From NCBI GenBank assembly GCA_035048495.1, contig CM068540.1, positions 2,836,829 through 2,900,828 on the forward strand: DNA of 64,000 nt, read 5' to 3'. The translations under genes and the position numbers were made by a program. The notes under the pieces were generated by a model. The model made no database searches and was not told the origin of the DNA. It saw only the letters and a list, made by a program, of their open reading frames with translations. This DNA comes from Euptelea pleiosperma. Its lineage: Eukaryota; Streptophyta; Magnoliopsida; Ranunculales; Eupteleaceae. Shown here piece after piece: positions 42,839 to 53,292 of this stretch (position 1 is its first letter; every line of letters starts with the position of its first letter).

Positions 42839-44612
42839 CTATCAAGCTCCCATTTGTTAAGACGTCTACTAAGTGTGGGATTCTAAACCACTTGACCTCC
42901 TACCCTCTCTAAACAATGCGCAAAGCGTTGAATCTCTACACTAAATACCCTCCCAGAATATGATTTTTCCACTTGAACCCTGTCAGAATCTCACTCTTTT
43001 ATAGAAGTCACTATATAGAATAGATATGTGATACAGTGACAAATCACTACACCAAATATTCTCAGTTTTGGTTCTGATAAGCAGATATACAATAGAGGAA
43101 AAATTAAATTTATCCACACATACACTGCCAACTGCAAAAGGTGAAATTAAAGTTTTATCTAAATAGCCATGTTGATTTGTGTGATTGTGTCCAATATGCT
43201 TATTCAATTCACCTTAATGCTTTTTTCTCCTTTCCTTTATAAGTAAATATGATATGTAGTATTATCCTTGTTACTTAGCTTTACACCCATCACCATAGAT
43301 TCATTATTGCTCATTCGACTCCCAATCTGCAGAGGTTGTGAAGTTGGAATTGGCTCTTCTCTATGTCTAAGTTCAGTCATCCACATTTGATAGACATTAT
43401 GAACTTGCCATCCTGGCTTTGCCACATCCACCCACACGTGTTCTATGCTTTTCTTGTTAAATTTCTTGTACTTTTTTCTTCACGCACTCTGTTAATCTTT
43501 ACTGCTGGATTAATAAATTATGTTAGGGATCAATCCAAATTCCATCTCTTTTTAGGCAGAGAAAATATGCTTTTAATTACTTATCAAAAAAAAAAAGATG
43601 CTTTTAATTTGCTTGATAGAAGGTAACTTGTATAGAAAAAGACCAGCAACTATCTAGAAATACAACTGCTTTTAATGCATATTTAGCATTTTGGAAATGC
43701 TTCACAAACTCTATGGATTGGGATTCTCTTTGCGGGTAGGAATTTGCAAGCTTTAATTAATTCTCTACATCAATTTTTGCGTGATCCATCAGCTTGCATC
43801 ACCTCTCCTTTAAAAGATGAATTACATTGTCACAAACACGAAACCATTCTCCCCACACTTCCATATCTGTAGCCAAGAGATGTTAGAACTGAAATCACCA
43901 ACAAAAACAAATAGAGAAGACTAATATTTCTTTCAACCGACCAACACCTCCGAAACTGATTTCCTATTTCAAGCAGACCTGTAGATAGCATTCTTTCTAG
44001 CAGATGAACTGTCAACATATCATTGTTAAATTTGATACCAACTCTGATTTTATTTGACAATCAGATTTTTGAAACTTTTTGTACAAAAATGTATTATTTC
44101 TTTAGCAAATCTCTCGCAAGATAGACAGCACAGGACTCTTCTGTCAAAGTAGTGATTGCTAGGGGTTGAGCACTGTCTAGCGGCTTGGACAGAAGTGTTG
44201 AGGGATTAAGTTACAAATTCGATTCCAACAGAGGTAGTAAACCCATTTATTTGGGCATGTAATTGGAGGAATCTTCTACTTGGGGTAGCCATCACACTTT
44301 GAAATCCTGTGTTTAGTTGACTATCCACCTTTCCTCAAATTGCATAATTTCTTTAGCTGCTCCTGCATTTATGCCTCCTGTAAAAAAAGACTCTTGGGGG
44401 TCTAACAGGGAAGATCAAATCATTTTCAAGGGGACACTTTCTGTATTAAGTTGATAAATGATCTTCAGGAGCTTATTTAGGTATTGACGTCGTCATGTAC
44501 AAAAATGGCGACATATCAGGCTCTGACACAAATACATGCAAATAATCCTGTAACAGCTTTCTTGCTATAATCCTCTAACCATTAGGTGCCAAGACCAGGG
44601 ATCCATTCCCAG
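42839..44612. repeat. Segmental duplication copy 2
   Basis: Same order as 37631-38648 plus 40141-40985, without the 1.5 kb insert and without the 109 bp LINE piece. It carries its own small insertion at 43579-43597. No gene seen. Confidence 0.6.
43579..43597 (+). mobile_element. 19 bp LINE-tail micro-insertion with 12 bp target duplication
   Basis: ACTTATC followed by an A run and G is flanked by ATGCTTTTAATT at 43567-43578 and 43598-43609. Copy 1 (about 38354) has a single GGAATGCTTTTGATTTGC, the empty site. Confidence 0.65.
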
Positions 44613-45211
44613 CTAATCTAGCGTAGAAAGATGAGCTATGATTACTTCCTTGATGCTAAACGTTCTCCATTGCAGATCTGGTGCACAGGAGCGGTATGGA
44701 CCATGGGGTAATCATCCTGATAGGGGGGTGGGTGTGGGGGTGTGTGTGTGTGTGTGTGTGTGCAGTACATAAAACAAGCCCATTTATTGGATGGTTATGG
44801 TCAGTTGATTGTGTTAATTTCTGGACTGAGCTCGTCTCCATTCTTTCCTATCACAATGCTTGAACATGTCTTGCTATCGAAGTCCAAAACAATTGAAGTA
44901 ATATCTGTTAAAACAGGTATCCACTCAGCTTCATTCCATTACCAATTTTGAGAAACATTTGAGTAGAAGAAATATTTGAGATTGATCAAGCTGTTTGCAG
45001 TCAGCTTCTTCATACCTTTGGCTATCTTCTTAGTGTAACGATCCTGTTTAGACCCGTCTGGAGTAAATTTGATCTGGATTACTCGATGGGTACCCGACGG
45101 CTAAATGGGTCCTAAAATTTTAAGTATTTTGAAGAGCAAAATCGAGATTTTAGTATTATATTATATGCAGTTGACCTAAATCTCTTTTGACAATCAAAAA
45201 CTTTTTTAATC
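44613..45211. other. Gene-free spacer with a (TG)n tract
   Basis: (TG)n at 44740-44762 preceded by G-rich sequence. TGTAACGATCCTGTTTAGACC at about 45035 could be the start of a gypsy-type LTR but no partner is seen. No gene. Confidence 0.35.
44740..44762. repeat. (TG)n microsatellite
   Basis: Eleven TG repeats after GGGTGTGGGGG. Confidence 0.8.
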
Positions 45212-45268
45212 TAAGGCTCTGTATGGTTGCCCTGAATAACTTTTGTAGAACTGACTTTTGTATGTAAA

Positions 45269-45864
45269 CTAGTAAATGGCCCGTGTCCACGGCACTCCGC
45301 GAAAAAAGCGTTTGCAAATATTGTGTGGCTCCAGCACTCAAACGATATAACGGACTGGGGCGTTATTGTTTTTCCATAATAACGGAGGGCAAAAATGAAA
45401 ATTAACGAAAATAACAACGATAAAATTTAAAATTTGAATTTTGTAACAGAAAATAACTGAAAAATAACAAATGTTATTTAACAAATTTTTTTTCAAAAAA
45501 TAACGGTAAATTTTTTTTTATAAGTGAAATAATGGAAAATAACGCCATTAAGCATTAAAACGGTACATAGGGAAGTCCAAATCCATGCCACAGTATCATC
45601 CCAATGCCGCCATCTACCATACTTTTGGGCCCATTGACCCCTTTTATTGTTGGCACGAATTTGGTGGATGTACACCAAATCCTTGCATGTACAGTGAAGT
45701 TTCAGATTTCCACAAAAATCATAGCCTAAGACAAATAAATGAGGATTGAGTGGCTGAAATCTAACCGTTCACATTAGATAGATGGATTTGATCTCAACCA
45801 CTCTTTATCTTATGAAGCCGGATAAGATAAGAAATAAGACAACTTCCCTATTTTGTTATATAGA
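45269..45864 (-). mobile_element. Helitron E1 (family C), minus strand, 596 bp
   Basis: Minus strand starts TCTATATAACAAAATAGGG at 45864 and ends GGGCCATTTACTAG at 45269. The hairpin region before the end reads GTGCCGTGGACAC. Interior has the GTTATTTTC-type repeat of family C. No RepHel frame. Confidence 0.65.
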
Positions 45865-46021
45865 AAGTAGGTGGCCCGTGGCCACGGTACTCCTCGACAA
45901 AGTTTTTGTCAAAATTGGGTGTGAATGGCCGAGATCTATCGTCCAGTTGGGGATAAGATCTTGGCCCTTCTTTACGAAGCCTATAAGAGGGGGAGACAAA
46001 TTCTCTGTTTTGTAATATAGA
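45865..46021 (-). mobile_element. Helitron E2, short family C derivative, abutting E1
   Basis: Minus strand starts TCTATATTACAAAACAGAG at 46021 and ends GGGCCACCTACTT directly before the TC of E1. The normal CTAG end is damaged. A GTACCGTGGCCAC near-hairpin is kept. Same deletion form as C3 (49176-49341). Confidence 0.6.
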
Positions 46022-46129
46022 TGTCATAAAACTTTTTCTGTACCAACACTTTCTAACATACAAATCCTTTTTCTGTAACACTTTTTGTTGATCACCATGT
46101 GGAGCCTAAATACACATTTTGTACATCTG

Positions 46130-46520
46130 ACCGTGGTTTTAAAAATGGCCGTTTAAACGGTTTTAACGGCCGTTTAAACGGTAATGCCTCAAGCCCGTTT
46201 CCATTAAAACAGTTTAAACACGTTTTAACGGTTTTGAATAAAACGGCCGTTAAAATCATTTAAACAGCCGTTTAATTCTGAAAAAAATTGTGAAAAAACA
46301 CATCCGTTAAATCCGTTAAATTCCATTTTTTTTTTTTCAAATTTCAAAATTTGATTTCAGCGCCATTTTTTCCGTTTTTTTTTCCATTAAAACCGTTAAA
46401 ATCCATTTTTTCCATTTTTGCCCCTGGCCATTTCAATCCGTTTCAACGGCGTTTAAACCGTTTAAATGGTAAAAACCCCTGTCCGTTTAACCGTTAAAAC
46501 GGCCTCCTTTAAACCCTGCA
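46130..46520. repeat. CCGTTTAAACGG-rich repeat
   Basis: Many copies of CCGTTTAAACGG, CGTTTTAACGG and CCGTTAAAA in both orientations. Related to the family C interior but with GTTTAAAC replacing GTTATAAC. No Helitron ends here. Confidence 0.5.
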
Positions 46521-46611
46521 TCTGACAGTTACCCAATACCCAAGGGAAGGCCAGAAGACTGGTTCAGGTCTTTCAAAAAATTATTCCGCTTTGGAGGCAG
46601 ATTTTTGTGGG

Positions 46612-46969
46612 TCGGGTTTCGGTGACCAACATTTTTGACCAACAGCTTGGCGTACCATCATAGAAGATGAATCAATGGCTGATTTTTGGTGAAGATAATC
46701 TATATGGTGAGGAGATCATCCTCACAAAAATTCAAATCATTCTGATATTCATAGACTGGTTTAGAAATTGAAGAATTGTGGACCGTCGATTTTTACTGTG
46801 TAACTTGAAAACCACATTTAACGGGGTTAGAAATTTCAGAATGGGCTGATTTTTTGTTGGGGTTATCTATACGGTGAGAGATCATCCTCACCAAAAATCA
46901 GCCATTGATTCATCTTCTATGATGGTACACCAAGCTGTTGGTCAAAAATGTAGGTCACCAGAACCGACC
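46612..46969. mobile_element. MULE-like MITE with about 84 bp TIRs
   Basis: Left arm 46612-46696 starts GGGTCGGGTTTCGGTGACC; right arm 46886-46969 ends GGTCACCAGAACCGACCC. Arms are nearly perfect inverted copies. Flanks ATTTTTGT and TTTTTTTGT suggest an 8-9 bp target duplication with mismatches. No transposase. Confidence 0.6.
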
Positions 46970-47026
46970 CTTTTTTTGTTTCTTTTTGTAAGAACGTCTC
47001 CCTTCCTCCTACCTTGTAATTGGTTT

Positions 47027-47090
47027 TTGGGAATTTTTGACATACCCCGTGTTATCTTTGAATTTTGACATCCCCCTCAATTTTTATATT
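47027..47090. mobile_element. Lone TIR of the 17468-type element
   Basis: TTTGGGAATTTTTGACATAC, CCGTGTTATCTTTGAATTTT and GACATCCCCCTCAATTTTTA follow the right TIR of the 17468-18351 element read on the other strand. It is cut by the MITE at 47098. Confidence 0.5.
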
Positions 47091-47097
47091 TTTTTTT

Positions 47098-47262
47098 AGG
47101 CTCAGGCTCGGAGTCGTTTCCTTGGCCGTGGATTTCACGAATCCAATGGTGGTTGAGCGCTGGAAAAAAGTGAATGCCAGATCAACGCTATCAACCACCG
47201 TCAGATTCTCAGAATCCACGGCCGAGAACACGACTCCCGAGGGGGTCTCCTGAGCCCAACCC
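47098..47262. mobile_element. Short MITE, about 165 bp
   Basis: Left arm GGCTCAGGCTCGGAGTCG and right arm GACTCCCGAGGGGGTCTC-CTGAGCCC are inverted, as are GGCCGTGGATTT / AATCCACGGCC and GGTGGTTGA / TCAACCACC. Confidence 0.55.
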
Positions 47263-47263
47263 C

Positions 47264-47390
47264 TTTTTTTTTATAAGTAATATGTATAATGAAAAAGAGA
47301 GAACCCCACAAATTACAAAGCAAGGGAGAACTCCGTGGGCTAAGGCCCATCTACAATCAAAGAGGAAATGGATCCACTAAAAAATCCTCC
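47264..47390 (-). mobile_element. LINE tail fragment
   Basis: A T run followed by ATAAGTAAT and then AGAACCCCACAAATTACAAAG, ACTCCGTGGGCTAAGGCCC. It resembles the insert at 40285-40393 and is the reverse of a LINE 3' end with CTTATAAAAA. Ends are not sharp. Confidence 0.4.
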
Positions 47391-47400
47391 CATCTATATA

Positions 47401-48047
47401 TCTATATAACAAAACAGGGAAGTTGTCTTATCTCTTATCTTATCCGGCTTTATAAGATAAAGAGTGGTTGAGATCAAATCCATCCATCTAATGTGGACGG
47501 TTAGATTTCAGCCACTCAATTCCCTCATTTATTCATCTCATGCTATGATTTTTGTGGAAATCTAAAACTCCACTACATAGGCAAGGATTTGGTGTACGTC
47601 CACCAAATATGTGCTACCAATAAAGGGTGTCAATGGGCCCAAAAGCATGGCAGATGGTGACACTGAAATGATACTGTAGCACGGATTTGGACCTCCCCTA
47701 TTATGTTAAGTACCGTTTTAATGTTAAACGGCTGTTATTTTCTGTTATTTTTCCATTATAACAAAAATTTTGACTATTATTTTTTGAATTTTTTTTGTTA
47801 AATAACATCTATTATTTCCGTTTTTTTTTCAGTTATTTTCTGTTATAAATTTTATTGAAAATTTGAAATTCAAATTTTGAATTTTCGTGCCGTTATTTCT
47901 GTTATTTTTCATTTTTGCCCGTGCGTTACAATCCGTTATAACAGATAAAACAGTAACACCACCCATCCATTATACCGTGAGTGCCAGAGCCACCCAATTT
48001 TTGCACACTTTTTTCGTGGAGTGCCATCGGCACGGGCCATTTACTAG
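47401..48047 (+). mobile_element. Helitron C1, 647 bp
   Basis: Starts TCTATATAACAAAACAGGG at 47401 after A and ends GGGCCATTTACTAG at 48047. Hairpin GTGCCATCGGCAC lies 10 bases before CTAG. The next base begins Helitron C2. No RepHel frame. Confidence 0.75.
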
Positions 48048-49175
48048 TCTATATAACAAAACAGGGAAGTTGTCTTATCCATTATCTTATCCAGCTTCAT
48101 AAGATAAAGAGCGGTTGTGATCAAATCCATCCATATATTATTGGACGGTGGGATCTCAACCACTCGCTCCCACTCATTTATTTGCCTCATGCTATGATTT
48201 TCAAGAAAATCTGAAACTTCACTATACAGACTTAGGGCCTGTTTGGTAACGCTCCGCGGCGGGCAAATAAAATATTTAGCCGAGCAAATATTTGCCCGAC
48301 TGTGTTTGGCAGCCACTCGTCCTCGGCGAATATTTAGCCGGGCCCTCATATTTGCCCTCCGCGGTGGGAAAACATTTGATCACCCCCCCCCCCTATGAAA
48401 ATATTTTCACGCCGATTATGCCTTGGTGAGAAAATTTTATTTTCTCGCCGGAAAATCACTATTTTCAATAAAAATTAATTTTTTAATATATAAAAAAGAT
48501 AAAAATAAATTTTTTTTTATTCTTTGACATAATATGTGGTTCCCGCACTCGCCCAGCCTATTTTTGACTTACTTAGATATGTGGGACCCACTCAAATTGA
48601 AAGAAAATGAAGTAAGCTGAAGTGAGCTAGCTCATACACGTACCAAACATTGTTAAATATTGCTATGAGCAAATATTTAGCCAAGATAATATTCGCCTGG
48701 CTAAATATTCGCCGTCGGAACTCTTTTTCTCACGTACCAAACAGGCCCTTAGATTCGGTGTACGTCTACCAAATATGTGCTGAAAATAAATAGAGTTCAT
48801 GGGCCCAAAAGTAAAGAGATTCGGTGTACGCTATGAATAGCGGCTGTTATAACAGATTTGGACCTCAATACATTATGTACAGTTCGACCGTTATTTTTTG
48901 AAAAATATTTGTTAAAAATACCCGTTATTTATGTTATTTTTCAGTTATATTCAGTTATAAATTTTAGTGATTATTTGAAAATCAAAGTTTTAATTTTAGC
49001 ACCGTTATTTCCGTTCCTTTTCATTATTTTCTGTTTTTTGCCCATGTGTGTTACAATCCGTTAAACGGAAATAACAGTAACACCCCCAATTTGTTATACC
49101 GTTTGAGTGTCGAAGGCACCCAGTTTTTACAAATACGGTTTTTGGGGAGTGCCATGGGCATGGGCCATTTACTAT
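48048..49175 (+). mobile_element. Helitron C2 with a nested Harbinger-like MITE
   Basis: Starts TCTATATAACAAAACAGGG at 48048, directly after C1. Ends GGGCCATTTACTAT at 49175: CTAG is changed to CTAT, and the hairpin reads GTGCCATGGGCAT, weakened. Without the MITE it is 611 bp, close to C1. Confidence 0.7.
48235..48748. mobile_element. PIF/Harbinger-like (Tourist-type) MITE, 514 bp
   Basis: TIRs GGGCCTGTTTGGTA (48235-48248) and its exact reverse complement (48735-48748). TTA flanks both sides (48232-48234, 48749-48751), the usual Harbinger target duplication. Comparison with C1 near 47581-47590 shows the filled site. No transposase. Confidence 0.75.
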
Positions 49176-49341
49176 TCTATATGACAAAACAGAGTGGTTG
49201 TCTCCCCACTTATACCTCCTCTTATAGGCATCAACAAAGAAGGGCCATGATCTAATCCCCCAATTGGATGGTAGATCTCAGCCACTGACCTGATTTTGGC
49301 AAATTCTTTGTTGAGTGCCGATGGCACGGGCCACCCACTAG
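49176..49341 (+). mobile_element. Helitron C3, 166 bp internally deleted
   Basis: Starts TCTATATGACAAAACAGAG directly after C2 and ends GGGCCACCCACTAG at 49341, with hairpin GTGCCGATGGCAC. Same short form as E2 on the other strand. Confidence 0.7.
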
Positions 49342-50638
49342 TCTATACTATAGCAGAGAAGCAAGCTGCGTCGTTCTCTCTCCTTCACATCAAGTTGACG
49401 TGGCACTCTCCTCATGTAGAGTATCATGTCAACAACCTAAAATTCTCTTTCCTCTCTCATCAACTTGGCTCTATCCTATCTTTTTGTCTTTTCCAAAAAC
49501 ACCCCTTGACACTCTAAATAATGCACCTCAAACATTAAGGGCTTTTTAAACTTTCTAACTAACTCAATTTATTTTTCTTTAAAATCTCAATTATTTATTC
49601 CTTAATTCTCTCTTTCATTCTTAAATTATTTATTCCTTCGTTCTTAAATTTGTCTTTCTCAACGTCTCTTAACACCATTTTATTTTTCAAAACATAACAT
49701 TCACAACCTTCTATTTATATTTCAATCAAAACATTTATCCCATTACCACCGCCTTCCATTTTGGCCTTCTAATGGCTTTCCATCTCCTTCCTTCAATTTT
49801 CACAACATTCTATTTTTGTTTCAATTGAAACATTTTTCCCATTAACATCACTTCCATTATTAACATCTAATGTCTATCCATATTTCGTTAATAAATAAAT
49901 GTCCATTTAATTAGCCATTAATTCAGTCATATATATAAATATAAGGGTTTAGGCAGGGTTCTCCCATTTTCTCTCACTGACTGAGCTTCTTCGAATGACG
50001 AAGACACAAAAGCAGGAAAAAAGCCAATATGGTTCGATATCTTTACCATCTCTTCTAAAACTTTTTTTTCCTTCAATAAGTCGTTTCTGCTGAATACTTG
50101 ATTTGGGCCTCTAAAAGAATTGTTATTCAATTATTTACATTCATGTTTATGTTTAGACTCTAGAATAATTGTTTGTTTATTTGTAGGGTTTCAATTTTTT
50201 AGGATTGAATAAATCTTTGAAGGTAAAAACGAAGATTATGAATTTTTTTTATTTTCTTCAATTGTTAGCCCTTTTTTTTTTATTTTCTTATCATGTTTTA
50301 CAGGCTAAGGGGATGTTGTTGAAGATAACGGAGAGAGGATTGTGAATAAAAATAATATGAAGATGGGGAGAACTAATGAAAGGGTCGTCACTATTATGGA
50401 CATAGTGGATGTGCTGTTGTGCGATGCTTGAATGTAAAAATGAAGATTATAAAAACTTATTTTCTATTTTCTTTTGGTGTTAGAAATTTTTATTCATTTT
50501 CTTATCATGTTTAGAGAGGATGAAAGGAAAGGGAATAGTTAAGCAATTTTTTCTGTATTATTTCCTACTACAATTAGATGTAGATATAAAAATTAATTGT
50601 TGTTAGTTTGTATTTTCTATTTCGGCTTTCATTACTAG
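49342..50638 (+). mobile_element. Helitron D2, 1,297 bp, lacking its 3' hairpin
   Basis: Starts TCTATACTATAGCAGAGAAG directly after C3 and ends GGCTTTCATTACTAG at 50638. It parallels D1 (28436-29753) throughout. The 18 bp containing GTGCTTTAGCAC in D1 are missing from D2 near 50623. Confidence 0.75.
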
Positions 50639-50665
50639 TTTAAACATGAAAGGTTTTAAAAAAAA

Positions 50666-51047
50666 GGGTCGGGCTCCAGTGAGAACCCTAAAATGACAGG
50701 CTCCCGTTACAGGACACAATATGAGCCACGTGGCACTCTTAGAGGACTCTGACCGTATGGATGTTTGGCCAATCCCATAAGTGGACCAATAAACAAAAAA
50801 TCAGCTTGATTAGTGATTTCTAGGTGTTGGATTGGACTTATTTTCATGGGTTGATCTCAACTGTGGGAATTTGAGCAATATTTGAGGTACAAAGATCCAA
50901 CGCCTAGAAATCACTAATCAGGCTGATTTTTGGTTTGTAGGTCCACCTAGGAATTAGTCAAACATCCATATGGTCAGTCCTCTAAGAGTGTGCCACGTGG
51001 CTCATATTGTGTCGTGTAACGGGAGCCTGTCATTGGAGCCCGACCTT
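50666..51047. mobile_element. Full-length G-box MITE
   Basis: Termini contain GGTCGGGCTCCA on the left and its inverted copy on the right, followed by AAAATGACAGGCTC / GAGCCTGTCATT, then arms each with CACGTG (about 50727 and 50994). Closely matches the copy at 4034-4431. Confidence 0.7.
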
Positions 51048-51393
51048 AAAAGAACAATCCTTAAACTAGGGTCATGAAGAAGACTAGAGAAATAAAAAAA
51101 GCTTAGGTCCTCAAGATCACTCCAGCAACATCTGCAACTTTTTCTTAAAAATGCAAGAGTTTCTCTCCTTCCATATGGCACATCAGTGCAAACGATAGAG
51201 TACACCATAAAATAGGTCCTTTCCCTCGAAGTATTTCCATCGAGCTTCCTTGGAATATACTAAGCACCCGTTCCAGAAATACATATTCGATGTCAAACAG
51301 AGATAAGAAGACCCACCAAACTTCATACATGAATGGGCAATTGAAAGTAGGATTTTTCCGTCGTTGAGAGAACGACCCTAATTTCAACACATT
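51048..51393 (-). pseudogene. LINE remnant: zinc-binding reverse transcriptase domain (zf-RVT)
   Basis: Minus-strand translation reads NCPFMYEVWWVFLSLFD, then after a frameshift IWKERNSCIFKKK. This is the C-terminal domain seen after reverse transcriptase in plant L1-type LINEs (Cys-Pro-Phe, Trp-x-x-Phe, WKERN). Broken by at least one frameshift and by stops; no reverse transcriptase remains. Confidence 0.55.
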
Positions 51394-52559
51394 TGTAATT
51401 ATCCGAGACTTTTAACTTGTAAAATTAGTAATTTTACACAGTGGCTCGTGTCGGATGTCGATCCGCACTCGGGATTAGTCGGATTAGCACATAAAGGAAC
51501 ACATGAAACGACAGAAAAATTACAAGAATTAATAGATAAAAATTAACTTCATAATTCATTAATCAAAATGTCCTTACAATATTTGAATTAGCAACAGTCA
51601 AAACCAGACTAAAAAGCATTCTAAAGAGAGAAAAATAGAAGGAGAATAGGTAGAGAGAGAAGATGAGCGGAGAGGCATTTTAGAGAGAGAAAATAGAAGG
51701 TAGAGAGAGAAAGAGAATATGCAAAAGATTAGAGAGAGAAAATAATGTAGAGAGAGAGGGGAACTAGGAGATAGAGAGAGAAAATGAAAAGACGAGAGCT
51801 AGATGAAAGAATCTAGCGAGAGAAGAAGTTACCTCGACCTACTAAGTGGATGATGGTGAAGATGCACGCTCGATGCATGCCTGAAGGATGCCAACCGTGA
51901 GCAAGTGAAATGCTGCCCCGTGCTTTGGGCCATGGAAAGCCAATGATGGATCGGCCAAGTGATGATCGTGTAGCTGAAGATCTAGAAGAGTGCACCGTCG
52001 GTGCTCTAGAGGAAGAGATTGGTGGTTCACAGCCTTGCTTGGTGGTGGCTCATGGTGGAGAGGTTGAGGCTTGATGAGCAGCAGCTTGGTGGTGCGTGGT
52101 GTGTTCCACCAACCTGTGAAGGAGGTGAAGTTGGTGATGGCGGAGTAGATTTCAGGCGAGTTCCTGATGGGTGTAGCAGGCTGCAGTGAAGACTGAAGAG
52201 GGAAGGGACCTGGCAGCGTGGTGATAAGGGAAGCAGCTGCAATGGCGTTGCAAGAGGCAGGAGCGGGACTGCAGGTGGGCGTGCAAGTGAAAGGAGGAGC
52301 TCGCAGGCGTGGGTGCGCGCGGAGAGAGCAGTGGCGCACCAGTCCGGTGGAGGGCGGTGTGCAACGATGGTGGTAGTCTTGTGGGCGGTGTGCAGCGGCG
52401 CGGAAGGTTGCTGCCCACGGCAGCAGGCGGTGCTACGCATAGGTGGAGCACGAGCAGGTGATGGAAGAAGAAGACAAGTGAGAGGACATAAGAAGAAGAG
52501 GAAGCTGAGGAAGATGGCCGGAGTTGCAGACCTGCAACTCCGGCGAGAATGTTAAGAAG

Positions 52560-52830
52560 AAGAAGAAGACAGGAGGAGGAGGAAGAAGAAGATGAGGAAG
52601 AAGATAAGGGAAGAAGGAGAGGGGGGAGGAAACGATGGAGGTGCTGGTGTGCTGGCTAGTGACGTGGATGCAAGTTGAAGAGGTTCTCACCGGTTTAATG
52701 GAGGTGTTACCCGGAGGCGGTGCTACAATGAGGTGGAGGTGCTTGTAGGCGTGGTGGTCGTGACAGCAAGAAGGAAGGAAGGAAAAAGAAGAAGAAGAAG
52801 AAGAAGAAGAAGAAGAAAGAAAGAAAGAAG
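52560..52830. repeat. (GAA)n/(GGA)n-rich tract
   Basis: AAGAAGAAG runs at 52552-52610 and 52780-52820 with AGGAGG interruptions. Strong purine/pyrimidine asymmetry. Confidence 0.7.
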
Positions 52831-53200
52831 AAAGGGAAGAGAGGAAGAGGAGGCGCACCACCTCCTCGCCGACGATGGCACGCCGGAGAAGAAGGAGGAG
52901 GTGAGAGGAGATGAAGGAGAAGGGAGGAAGAGGAGGGAAAAGAAGAAGAAGCAAGAGGGGGCGTTGAAGGGTTTTTAACCCCTCTCCACAAGTAGAAACC
53001 GTGGGTTTCTAAGCTTAGAAACTCACGGTTTCTAAAAAAAGAAATTTTTTATTTTTTTTTTATTTGTTTTGAGGAATCATAAGTGGGTTGCGGGCTCGGG
53101 CTCAAGGTTTATGGGCCGATTGGCTATGAGGTTTGTGGGCCTCTTGCGAGGCTGTGGACCTTATGCGAGAGGGTTGTTTGGCCAAGGGGTTTGTGGGTTA

Positions 53201-53292
53201 GGGTGCGTTTGGTCACCAAGAGAGAAAAATGCATTTTCCTTGGGAAAACACAACCATCGATAGCCACCTCTTCCGTGCAACCAAACACACCC
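53201..53292. mobile_element. Tiny Harbinger-like MITE, 92 bp
   Basis: Termini GGGTGCGTTTGGT and ACCAAACACACCC are inverted; flanks TTA and TTG approximate a Harbinger target duplication. Confidence 0.5.

Larger units (their letters stand above)
45212..46108. mobile_element. hAT-like MITE interrupted by two Helitrons
   Basis: Left part 45212-45268 (GGCTCTGTATGGTTGCCC, GACTTTTGTATG) and right part 46022-46108 (CATACAAATCC, CACCATGTGGAGCC) are inverted. The Helitrons E1 and E2 lie between them. Confidence 0.4.

Noticed and set aside
45035..45211. TGTAACGATCC as the start of a gypsy LTR
   Set aside because: No end, partner LTR or primer site; the MITE boundary follows within 180 bp.
51842..52954. 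Long minus-strand frames rich in Pro, Ser and Leu (up to 173 codons)
   Set aside because: They come from G/A-rich microsatellite-like DNA, overlap in several frames and contain homopolymer runs with no domain.
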